A DNA stretch of 64,000 nucleotides, taken from the NCBI RefSeq assembly GCF_036370855.1, contig NC_088099.1:150307517-150371516 (forward strand), read 5' to 3'. The position numbers and the translations under genes are program-made. The notes beneath the pieces were generated by a model. That model did no database searches. It had not been told where the DNA came from and saw nothing but the letters and a program-made list of their open reading frames with translations. Numbering within the stretch: the stretch's first letter is position 1; the number at the start of each line of letters is the position of its first letter. This document shows positions 36,054-47,200 of this stretch, piece after piece. The DNA comes from Dromaius novaehollandiae. Lineage: Eukaryota > Chordata > Aves > Casuariiformes > Dromaiidae.

Positions 36054-39000
36054 GTGAGTGCGGCGGGGGCGGGGGCGCGCCCCGGCTGGTCCCGCCGCGG
36101 GGGGGGGGGGGGGGGGGGGCTCTCTGCAGGGGGTTGCGTGCCTCAGTGCTTGATTTCCGCCTGAAAATTAGAGTTCGGTGCTGATGTCATCACCGCAGCG
36201 AGAAGCACAGGAAGGTCTGCAGACAGCCGCCGCGCAAGGCTGCCAGCTGCCTCCCTCGCGGTGGGCCTTCAGGAGAGCTCTGACAGTGTCTTAGGATGTG
36301 CTGGGGAGTGCGATGCTGAAGGCAGCACCGGTTGTTTAGTGAGTCTGCGGTTACTGGACAAACCAGGCTCTTAGCGTCTCTGCTGGTGTCATAACGCAGG
36401 CGGCGATTTAACCACGTGGCTGGAGCCAAAGGAGCAGTTAGCGACGAGGAAGCCGTGCGCCCCGGCTCTGGGCCCTGTTCCCCTGCCTCGCCCCGCTGCA
36501 GGCCCTAGAAACTCATTGCACAGCAGGCGATTCAGCTTGCTAAACCATCAGCAAAAGCAATTAAAAATGCATTTAGTATTTTGCTCTGATGGGCGGAACC
36601 AGCTTAATTATGAGCAAATGCCGAAAGGCAGCACATACAAGGTGAAACCTTTTAGGGGGAAGAACCAGGAAGGACGGAGCCCCTTTTAGGGGGAAGAACC
36701 AGGAAGGACGGAGCCGCTCCTGATCCAGTAGCCGCCCAGCTGTAAAGTAAAACCACAGCAGCAGTGCGGTGAACAGACCTAGCGGCTCCCACTGCTGTTG
36801 TGTTTTGCTCTTAATTCCTCTTTTCCCCCTTCCGACACCTTACAGTGGCTGTGATGCTCCTCAGACCCTTCTATAAGCTGAATTGACACACCAAAGCGAT
36901 GGAGAAGTAAACAAGCAAAAATACAGTTTTCTGCCATTTTAGTGATTTAAAGGGACTCGTGCAAGGGCCCTGAGAGCGTCACAGCCACAGTGCGGGAGAG
37001 GATGGACTGCGCGGCTGGGGGCGACGGAGGTGAGAGAGGAACGGGGCTGATCTGAGCAGGACTTTTCCCCTGGGCAGGAGCAGGTCAATGTACTGTAGCC
37101 TCTCCTCAAGGCCTGCCTCCAGCCTCCACCGCGGGGTCTGCTGAGGAGCCCAGCCGCCCTCAGAAGGGCATCTGATAACAAACGTGGAAAGTTAGTGGGT
37201 TAACCTTCCCGGTAGAGCTAGTTACAGCATGCTGGGCAAATAGAGTTTAACTCAACAGCAGCCCTAAAAAAGGCCCTCTCGGATTTTCTCCTAGGAGATA
37301 CAGCTACTTGAGCAGTTCACCTGGCAGACAGACAGCAACGTAACAAGCTCTGGAAGTAAACAGGGAGCCCCAAAGCAGTTTAATGTACTGGCGTCATATC
37401 GCCTCTTAGAGTGTTCTGTGTAATAAAGGGAGAAACGGGTTTGAAATGATCTTAATGAAAAGTCAGTATCTCATTAGGAGTAAAATTTTATTCTGTGTGT
37501 TTGAAGCTGTATTCTTTAATTCATTAGGCCTTTGGCATTTACTTACCATTTATTTAACCAGTATAATAAGAGGCTCAGAAAAATTTGTTAAAACTGGTTT
37601 ACTCTTTAACAGATAAAAGCCAGTTATAACTATTCAAGCAATTTTGATTATATTTAGATATAGACACACAGGCTAGCTACAGAGATGTCCTTTCCAGGGT
37701 ATCAGAGGATATCAGTTCTGAAAACCAGCAGTACCCTCTCAGCATCATTGTGAGGCTGGAAAATGTTAACAAGCCCTAATCACTTTGTAAATTGAGCTGT
37801 CTGCAGTCCCATCCACTTTAATTTGAGCTATAAGCTGAATCCGTATTTTTTGAGGTATTATGAATTAAACTGCTGCTCCTAAATAGGCTTGTTTGATCAG
37901 CTTCTTGCCACTGCCTTATTCCTACCTTGATCTCTCAGGCACTCATTTAGGATATGGTATCCATGATCTGACATTAAGGAAGCATTGAAAGCAACAGGGA
38001 TAGGTGTAACAGTTCATGGTTTGCTTCTGCCTACATATTTTGCTACGAGGTGAATTACAGTGGGAGCCTTTGGAACAGTAGCAGGTATCCTGAAATCTGG
38101 GGTTGCCTGCAGAAGTGTTAGCATGCTTCTCAAATGTCTTGCAATGTAATATGCCGTTATCTGGCTAAGATCCTGTTCGAAACTTGGTGCTTCAGAAGCC
38201 ACAGGTGCCAGGGCTGAGATCAGCCAAATCTTTCTTTACTGCAGCAAAGAAAGTGCTTATGGCCCCAAGTATCTAACTGCCTCCTCTACTGCAGGCCACT
38301 GTCCCCAGGGCAGAGCACAGCACATCCATGTCATAGTTGTTCCCGTTCAGAAGCAAGCAGCTTTGTGAAAAGAGGCGCCCAGGGACCAGACACACACCCT
38401 GCTCTGCCACAGCTGCAGAAGTTTCTTTAAGTACCATAGCAAAGTCTGGGAGATGTTGCTGGTCAAACCTACAGTAGGAACAAGTAGGAATGCAGTGTAT
38501 GATGCTGAAAGCTGAGCTGCTGGAAAGTTTCAAGCTGGTCTGATCATTTACAAATTAAGTAAGGAAGCCTTCCTCGAACTGTCTGTGTTCACTCGCTCCA
38601 GCTGAGAGGAACCGAAGGCGGCATGGCTTATCTGCAACCGGGCTTTTGTTCTGTGTGCGTTCTGCTTCTGGGCCAGAAGCACTGTGTCCCTTTCCAACAG
38701 AACACGTTTAACTGTTTTCATAATTGTCCATTTATTAGAACATTAGTAATGTCATAATATTTACACAACTAGATGGTACAATGAAGTATCAACAAATAAA
38801 CCCAAACCTAAGAATGGTGCCTGCAAAAAGCAATTTTGGAAGATATGCATAATACGTAGGCTCTGTAACAGCTGTACAGAAATAAGGCAATTTCACAATA
38901 TGCCAATGGAATTTCAGTCTAAAATACCAACTTCTGGGTTTTCTTTTTCTCTTTACAGATAAATATTGTAAATGATGAGAAAGTCAGAGCACTAAATAAA

Positions 39001-40489
39001 GCATTTACAGAAGTTCAGAAAGAAGTAAAGCAGCTATCAAAAGGCACAGCAGCAGAACCTCAAAAGGAACATCAGGTAAGTATATTTCTTTCATTTCCCT
39101 CCTCAGGTTTTTTTTACAAAGTGCCACATTCAAAGCATTATGCTCTGTCCCTTAGACTGCAGACAATTCATGCTGTTGCTGTAGCACCAGCTTTATTAAT
39201 TTCAGTTGTGTGGTAATGTTGAAATCTGGTGAGCATATTCAAGTACTATATAACTATTAAAGTCAGAAGTGAAGAGGGTGGGCAGCCAAGCCTGAGTGTG
39301 CTTCCTAAACATTTTAATGGTGCTCTAGCTTTATTTCTAAAGGATTTTTTAAAGGCAGTTCCAGCTACAGGCTCTTGATTTGAGGCTTGTGTCTCAACAT
39401 GAATAGATGCAGAAAGTAAAAGTGACTCTTCCTGTTCCCTACCTGAAGCATGTGGTAGATCTTTTGAAGCAAATACCTCTACCTGTTCCACATTCCCAAA
39501 CCTTCATACTCCCTTATTACAACTATCAGCATCTGAAACATAGCAGTTTCTGTACAATGACTCTTGCCTGCAGCACTTAGGGATCCAGACAATGTTTCGC
39601 TCCTCCTGCTTTGTCTAGTCTAGCAAAGTAAACAGGGCTAGACAGTCTCGAGCACTGGCACACAATTTAATTGCTGACAGTCTCCTCCTCTTGCCAAATC
39701 TCTTTGATAATCTGGTCATGGTTTGGGGGACAGAAAAAGCAATGGCCTGGTAGGAAGTAAAGATGAATCCATGCTGACTATTAGGGAAGCAGAAACATCA
39801 GTTCAATAATGTGGCCACAAGTTTTATTTACTGTGTCTGGGGTGGTCAAGTTTCTGTGTGGCTGGGAGCAACGGAACCAGCGGCAAATACCTTAAGGAGA
39901 GGCTGAGGAAAAAGGAACTGCAGGTGACAGTGCCTCCAGCGTAGGATGAGGCTGAGCAAGGCTTTCAAGGCAGCTAGCGCCATTGGTCTTAGCCTTGCTG
40001 GCTTGCATTTGGCTGGGAATTCAGACTACGCCACTCCTCATGTGCTAGTTCATGACATAACCGTGAATTTAATCACCCAGGCTGTAAGTAATAGTGTTTT
40101 CTTTCAAAGTTTCAAAATTATGCTGTCTGGAGCATGATTCCCTCAACTCAAAGCTGAGCCTGTTTCCATTTATGTTACTGGCACAATGTTTTGTCTTTCT
40201 CCTGTAGCACACGGTGCTGGCTGCTCATCTGTCAGATTTAGTGAATGCTGTAATTCCCCCCAAATTACTGAATTATGACTGCAGAATTAGCCTAAATTAA
40301 ATATATCAAAGACTAATTAATCTTCTAGACAGCAGGTACTTATTAAAGCTTTTTTCCCAAGCTGTTAAAAAAAGGGAAAGGAATTATGCTCTACTTAAAA
40401 GTGAAACTTATTATTTTCAGGTTTCTGAGCATCTGGAACATGAACCAGCAAACGTGGATGCTGCTACAAGCCTATTATCTCAGCTGTAA
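35928..40489 (+). CDS. RBIS: Ribosomal biogenesis factor (whole coding span, 3 exons)
   Basis: Small nucleolar protein (C8orf59 in human) that promotes ribosome assembly. Exons 35928-36053, 38959-39075 and 40421-40489 join in phase 0 to give 103 residues; human RBIS has 100. The conserved core is INIVNDEKVRALNKAFTEVQ, against INIMNEEKVNRVNKAFVNVQ in human. The C-terminus NVDAATSLLSQL corresponds to human NVDEATRLMALL. The N-terminus is very basic. It has become rich in Arg, Ala and Gly where human has Lys and Asn, in keeping with its place in a CpG island. The ATG context GCCATGG is strong. The gene is head to head with CA13 and tail to tail with E2F5. Confidence 0.93.
36099..36119 (+). repeat. 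Poly-G run of 21 in RBIS intron 1
   Basis: An uninterrupted G tract 46 bp after the exon 1 donor, on the transcribed RNA sense. It could form G-quadruplexes, and its length may be misread in sequencing. Confidence 0.95.
36648..36715 (+). repeat. Perfect 34-bp tandem duplication in RBIS intron 1
   Basis: Two identical units beginning CCTTTTAGGGGGAAGAACC and ending GGACGGAGCC sit directly side by side. Confidence 0.95.
38959..39075 (+). CDS. RBIS: RBIS exon 2
   Basis: 39 codons between a CTTTACAG acceptor and a GTAAGT donor. It codes for the best conserved part, INIVNDEKV and LNKAFTEVQKEV, a predicted amphipathic helix. It was located by homology and splice sites. Confidence 0.94.
39076..40420 (+). 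other. RBIS intron 2
   Basis: GT-AG intron with no recognisable element. Confidence 0.85.
40421..40489 (+). CDS. RBIS: RBIS exon 3 with stop codon
   Basis: 22 codons plus TAA after a TTATTTTCAG acceptor. It encodes VSEHLEHEPANVDAATSLL and the tail SQL. The NVD-AT motif near the end is shared with the human protein. Confidence 0.94.
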   Translation, partial: VSEHLEHEPANVDAATSLLSQL

Positions 40490-41177
40490 TGCATAATAGA
40501 TGATGCAGGGATTCCAAGAAGAGAAGAGTGCACAGAGTGGTTGCTTTGTTTGTACAATTTTATTAAAAAAATCTTGTTAATATACAAGTATTGGCACACT
40601 TTAATACAAACTACAAACAGACCTTTCCTATAATCTAGGAAAGTGGAATGTCAGAAGTCAGTGTGAGAAACTTAAAGTGCTAAAACGGAAGGCACTTCAC
40701 AAAATTGGTTCACTGAAACAATTAAGCATAACTCAAGTTGATGTCCTTCACTTTTCAGCTTGGCAGTGAAAGCTTCAAAATTGATCAAAAGGTTATTGAT
40801 TGAAAGGTACAGAAAGCTTCTTGGCAGTAAAGCTTCAAAAAATGCTGATAACTGTAAGCAGGAAGCCAAATCATTTTTTTTTTTTAAATGATCAAAAGGC
40901 TGTAAAGTGTTTTCACTTTTCTTACAAAATAAAACTTCAAATCATTGGATTACACAGAGGACACACAGGTGGAAAAAAATGCCAGAATTTTTGATGAAAG
41001 CCTTTTTCTCTGGTTGTTCCATTTGTTTTGTGAAGTAGTTAAAGGAAGCAAAAGGAAATATACTCCCAGAGTCAGTGAACTAAGAAGTTATACATTCATT
41101 ATTCAAATACTTAGGTTATGAAGAAGTCTAGAATGTTATAGTTAGAGGTAGATAAGATAGTCTGGTTGACACAATAT
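40490..41177. other. 3' UTRs of RBIS (+) and E2F5 (-)
   Basis: The space between the two stop codons. RBIS uses about the first 90 bases. E2F5, read leftward, would use almost all of it. Confidence 0.6.
40559..40567. terminator. Composite poly(A) signal for converging RBIS and E2F5
   Basis: The nonamer TTTATTAAA contains ATTAAA on the plus strand (40562-40567, for RBIS) and AATAAA on the minus strand (40559-40564, for E2F5). It lies 70 nt after the RBIS stop and about 610 nt after the E2F5 stop. A second minus-strand ATTAAA is at 40600-40605. Cleavage 10-30 nt past each signal would make the two mRNAs overlap by tens of bases. Confidence 0.6.
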
Positions 41178-41287
41178 CTAATAATTTAGTATCTGCACAT
41201 CAAAGAGATCACAGACTCCTTCATTATCATCCAGGTTAAAGTTGTAGTCATCTCCGGGAGTAGGAGAGAGTCGTAAGAGAGGAAAAA
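41178..41287 (-). CDS. E2F5: E2F5 exon 9 with stop codon
   Basis: Codes [20 protein letters not shown] and [15 protein letters not shown], then TAG. This is the pocket-protein binding motif, nearly identical to human (Ala to Gly in PTPADDY). The acceptor is TTTACAG. Confidence 0.96.
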
Positions 41288-44200
41288 CTGTAAAGCAGGA
41301 ATAGTTTAGTTTAAATTAAAACACTTCTGGAATATCAGTCCTATCTCATAATTCAGCATGTCTGTCATCCTCAGTGCCAGGTGTAGTCTTAATGATTCAA
41401 ATATTGTCTTGACAACCTGGCAAGCATGCTGGGATACGTGCCAGGAATACCTGTATTGCCTTAAAACTAAAGAAGTAAATGATACCTCTCCATTTTTTCT
41501 TAGTATTTTAAGTGAATTTGCTGGCACGGAGTGATTGCTGTGGAATACAGATTTAACCCCTCCTTGTGCAGCAAAGGAGCTGCTGAGCAGCTTTTGAAAT
41601 TTCCATCGGAAAGCCATCACTTACATAGGTATTTCCTTCTTCCTGTTACAGCACTGTAGTCTTCAAACATTTATCATTTCACATAAGGAAGTTACCATTG
41701 TCCCCATTTTACAGATGGAAAATGGAGGCTGGCAGGCTCTCTGTGCACTGCATTTCAGGCACAGACTTGAAGCAATCTTTAGGCAATGCAAGAAGAGAAG
41801 CCTTAGCCCTCATGCCTTGCCTCAGGAGCACAGTAATCTAACGCAGATGAGCTAGGTATGCTGTATCTGCTCTAAAAGTTAAGCCTATTTCCATTTTGGC
41901 CATGTATTTTATTGGCATATTCACCTAATCCTGTCTCCCCTCTTGAATCTTACAATCGCCAGGTTCCTCCTGGATAAACCTTGAGGCTGTCTGCTTGAAG
42001 AGCAGATACACAGGCTGCTCACAGAACAGCACAGGTACAGGGAAAGATGAAGAACGCCAGCTGAGTTCAGCTCTTTGCCTGGCACCTGGGTCAGTGCAGA
42101 TACAGCAGAGAGGCAGGGAGCACACGAACTTACTAGCTTGGCTCAGTTCTGCATTCCAGTGGCCACTGAGGCGCAAAACCAGAAGTAGGTTACATTTGTC
42201 TGTTCTGCCAGTGTACCAAAGCTGGCCATGTATCGGTCTACATGCAAGCACGTAAATAGGCTCTGAAATATTTACTTAAAGCTCCTGCAGGAAGCCTGGG
42301 GCAGAATAAAACTAAACCAGACTTTTTTTTAAGGTAGCACTCTAGTCATCAGCCTATTCTTTGTTCCTGAATTAAATACTGTTAAGTTACTCATGCATGT
42401 AAGTGCTTGCCAGATTGAGACTTTCACATTTTGACTGTTAAATAAAACTGTTAAATGGGAACTGAAAGGCGAGCAAAGACCAGAATGACAAGGATAGAGG
42501 AGGCAGCACAGGGGAAAGAAGTAGTTTCATACTGACTCTTGGCATCAGATTTAATAGATGCCTACCAAGAGTACCATTCACACAAAAACCATGCTACTAT
42601 TTGTCATTATTAAAAAGTGAAAATACTGAATACTTACCATCAGAAGACATGAGTTCATCAATAATATCCCCACTGATAGTTCCTGTGAAAGACAGGAGCA
42701 TGCATTTATGGTAGCTAATGCAGATTCTCTGCATTAAAATACTGAACTGCAAAGTACAGTATGGCTCATGTGCACACTGCAGGAGCTGTGGAGATAGGCA
42801 GCGTGCCATATATACACAAAAGATATTTGTCTTTTTATCCCTCAGTTGTTCCTGCTAAATTTCTCCCCCTCTCCTTGTGCTGTACAGTTGATCTCTTATA
42901 ACCTTAAAGTTAGGTGCAATATGAAGCTTATTTGACAGCAGAGGAAGTTATTTTACTGAAATGAGATTGCTACTCAAAAGTGGCTCAACGGCTTTGGTAG
43001 GAGGTAGACAAAGGCCTGTCATTTCCTCTGTAGCAAAAGTGTTCATCTTTACCTCTCAATAACTCATTGGTAACTCGGTCACAAAGAATGGCTCAGAAAA
43101 CTAGAAAAACTGTTAAAATAGTAACTGTTTCTTCCTACCTGCGGGCTCATCCATCTTTGCTATGTCAAATGAATTTGGCTTGAGAATGCAGTTAACATCC
43201 AAAGGGAGCAAAGCCTGATAGTCATTTGAGCTAGCTGTAGCTTGGGCGACATCTCCTGAAAGGCTGGGGTATAACACAGAGTCTGGAAGGCTGGAATAAG
43301 GAGTTGCTGAAGTGGCACTGTTCTGCTGCAAACTGCTGTCTACAAAGAGTAAAAAGTGTATTGTAAAGTCTGTTTTGGTAAAAAGGAACACAGAAAATCT
43401 GCACCCAGCTTTGTCTTACTAGGAGAACATGGCCAATGTCTGGGTTGAGGTGAGAGAGTCTCCTCCTTCTTAAGTCATGAGCACAATTCAATCAGGACCC
43501 CTCAGAAAACTAGTTTGCTATATTGATAGTGTTTTCTTAAGTGTCTTTATATTATCTTACCATTATTATGAAAAAAACTAGGCCATAGGCAGGCAGTCTC
43601 TCACTGGGGTTGCGCAGAAGAAGGTGAGCAATCTTATGGCACATAAGCAGGAAGTGCTGCCTGTATTGTCAGTCTCATTAAAAGATACACGTTCAAATCA
43701 TATACTCATTCCACACTACATGCATTCATTCTGGAGAAGGATCTCAGAATATTTAACAGGATCACATCCAAAATGTTTTTGGTATGATAAGCTACCAAGG
43801 GATAATCTGTTTTATCAGATGAAAGACAGAAGAGGAAGAGGCTCCTCTGCAACCTCCAGAGAGCTCTTAATAAGCCCTTGGGGTAGCTTCTTAACAGACA
43901 GCTGCTGTTGATGCAAATTGTTATCTGCCTTTCCTTTATCTAGCCCCTTTCTAACTGCTTTCCTCCTTCCAGTCCCCTTGCTCCTCCTACCCAACTGAAG
44001 TGGAAAAAAACCCCTAGACCTACCTGATGGGGTGTCTGCAACTGATGTTTGTGGTAAATGTTGCCCCTGATTAAGACCACCTTGTTCTGGTGGATTCTGA
44101 GGAGCGGTAGTAGGTTTAGGGGGAGTCACTGGAGTTGCAGGTTGAGATGGGGGTTGTGCAAGGTCATCAGGTGGAGGAACTGGAAACACCATGGGCTTGG

Positions 44201-47200
44201 AGGAACTTGATTCTTTATTTATAAGCAGCACATGGATGGGTCCTGAACTACTTTTAAGATTGATCTGGTATTTCTTTTGTCCATTCTGTCCCTGTGAAGT
44301 TGCATATGAGGAAAGTTACAATTCCTTGAGAGCTTGAAACTTACAAAAAATAACAGTAATTGCGTATAGCTATTTCCCATAGAAAGTAAAGGTGTTTAAA
44401 CAGAATTCTCAAGTTGTACTTTTTTACCATCTAGGAGATAAGTGCAGTGCTCATCTAGTCAGAACACTAGGAAGAGATAACTGACAAACTTATCAGATCA
44501 TATTCAGAAAGAAAAAAGCAATTTAAAACAGATATGTGACCTAATGAAAAACAGGTTACAAACATGTTATGTATTTACCTGACCAGAACACAGTTACAGA
44601 AGAAAAAAAAAAAAAACACACAGTCCTCCGAAGTGCTTAGCTGATCTTGAACTAAAGTTACATGAGACTGATAGCAGGGCTACATTTTATCAATAGCAAC
44701 AATATTAAATAATGATTTCTGTACATTTAGATTCCTTCCTTTTAAACTGAGCTTCAGAATCATCTTAATTGGGACCAATTGTCCAACTACAGTTGAATAT
44801 CCCACTCGGATTAAGCGAACACAGAATCATGAGTCAGTAGAAACAGTTTCTTAGCTGATTTGGCAGGTCTTCTCGTTGGTAAGTTATCTGAACAATTTAG
44901 CTAGGACTAGCTTCCTGTAGTACAGTGTCAATGAAACTGCTGACCACACAGTGGTTAATTCGACAAATAGGTTTTCAGCAAATACATTCTGAAAAAAAAT
45001 GATGAGGAAAGTGGGGAAAGGGGGAAGGAAGGGAAACCAAAGCAACAACATCCCATCTGAAGTTGCAGATGAAGCCTGAGATCAGCTGTTTTGGTCCTCA
45101 ACAAAAAGTGAAAAAGATACAAGAGGCAATTCTGGTCACACAGACAACCTTGCCACTGCCTGAGCTGTCTTTAGCACAGATGGACAAAGACAGTATCACT
45201 ACATCAGCTTCATGGTTCTACTTTTGGATGTTGTTATGTTATCAGGGTGTGCTTAGCCTCACTAAAAATAGCTTATGAAACTTGTCACATGAATGTCATT
45301 CTTCTACAAGCATAGTGGGTGGCTAACATGCTTCACACAACACTTTCTCCCGACTACGTAAGCCCTATTTAAAACAGCACTGCAATACAAAACTTAAAGA
45401 TGGACATAGATAAGTAATCTGATTTCCTATTTTAATCCTGCTCATTCAAGGCTTCTGGCTAAAGCAAGACTACAATCAGTGTTTCTCTATCCAACCTAGT
45501 GCCATATGACTAAACATATTTCTACATCTAAATCTATAAGGCTTTTTCATACAGGATCTGATAAAGGGGTACAACAGAGAGAAATCTGACCTACAAAAGT
45601 CAGTGCTAATAAATTCTCAAGGGAATTCAAAACAAGTATGTCAAGTTGCAGAGTTGTAACTTTCAGGAGTAAGAGAAAAGAGGGGGCAGAGAAACCCTCC
45701 ATTATATCTTGTTTTAAATGGAAGACAATTAATATTAGTCTATCTAGGTGTACAAAAAGCTCTTTTTCCCCATCCTGCCCCTCCACTCTAAACTGAGATC
45801 ATCTTAATTTTTATCCCCCTCTCGCACATGGCTAGCAATAAATCCTCAGCTCTAACATAGCTCTTCTTTTCCATTGCCACTCTCAAACACTTAGGTAAAC
45901 AAGAAACCAGTACATACCATTTCGGGTATAGGTACTTCTAACTGTGTACCACAAGGTGCTTGAATTGCTAGAAGTGTGTCTCCTGGTTAAATAGTAATTT
46001 TTAAGAAAGTGTTAACTGTGCATATTTTTGTGAAGTCTTGCGTGGTACGTACTGATGTGAGATATGGTAATTCTCTAAGGCCACTTAAAATACTACAAAA
46101 TTCTAGCATAAATAGAAAGCTTGGGTTGGGAACTCACATAGTCTCTATAAGATCCAAGTATATCACATAATATAAATCATAGTATTCCAACACTTACACC
46201 ATGGTTACAAAGACCTTTTCTTGCAGCAGTGCCAGGCTTAGCATTTCCTTTACCTGCTTGTTACTGTTCCCAGATCTTCCAGTTGTATACATAACATAAT
46301 GTGAAAATATGTACTTAATTAACTAGGTCACTTTATGGCTGTGAGGAATGGTGGTAATACAGAGAGAATTCACAAGGGCAGGAAAAAAAGGTCTTAGTGG
46401 TTGTCTTCCGTGTCAGCATTTCCAAGCGTCTAAGTTTAAAACTTCTGCAGCACATACAACTGGGATGTAAAAGCTGATTATCAAATTCACCTGTAGCTCA
46501 CTGTATGTACACTACAATTTACTGGTTAAAGTCAGGAGATCACAATTATATCAACACCCTGACACAAACTGCCTGATGCTGCAGGTCACTCATTTATCTG
46601 TGCATCATTTTGCTTTTATTCATAATTTGGATGGATAATGCTTTTCTCCCTCTCCCGCTCTCTGCTATGAGATATTTACATGAAGTACTATGTGACTGGC
46701 ACACCAAACAGCTCCATATTTTGTAATTACTAGCCCTTTTTAGTAAGAGCTCATTTTTGTTAAATTCCACAGTACTTGTCTAATCTTGCACTTCTATTCA
46801 AAAACAAACCCAACCTTCCTTGTTTCAAAGAAGCAAGAAATGGTATTAAGCCTCGCTGAAATCTGAAAAACAATCTTCCCTTGGGTAACCTCCCAGTCAG
46901 GAAAGGACATCAAGAGAAGTAATCTCTGCCTGCAATTCTTGACAAGTTCTTCAAACCTTCTGTACAGAAGGACTCCTTTTGATTTGGTAGCAATGTCCTA
47001 TCTTTGAAGTTTAGCTAGCTCCACTTATATAGCATCATCAGGAATTCTCTCTGGCTACAACTGCCACTAGAAAACATTATGAAATTTGAACCCGCCTGGT
47101 CTTTCTGGTGGGTTGGACCAACATGCCCTGTACCTGGTTTTGTTAGTGGCCCAAGGCAAGCTGCTGCAAGTATGAATACATTAAAAAAAAAATCCAAAAA

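Larger units (their letters stand above)
36054..38958 (+). other. RBIS intron 1
   Basis: GT-AG intron. It begins in the CpG island, then has the poly-G run and the 34-bp tandem repeat. The rest is unremarkable. Confidence 0.85.

Noticed and set aside
43815-44231. Longer version of E2F5 exon 6 reading into intron 6
   Set aside because: A good CAG/GTAGGT donor at 44024 and homology to the human protein end the exon. The read-through residues do not match E2F5.
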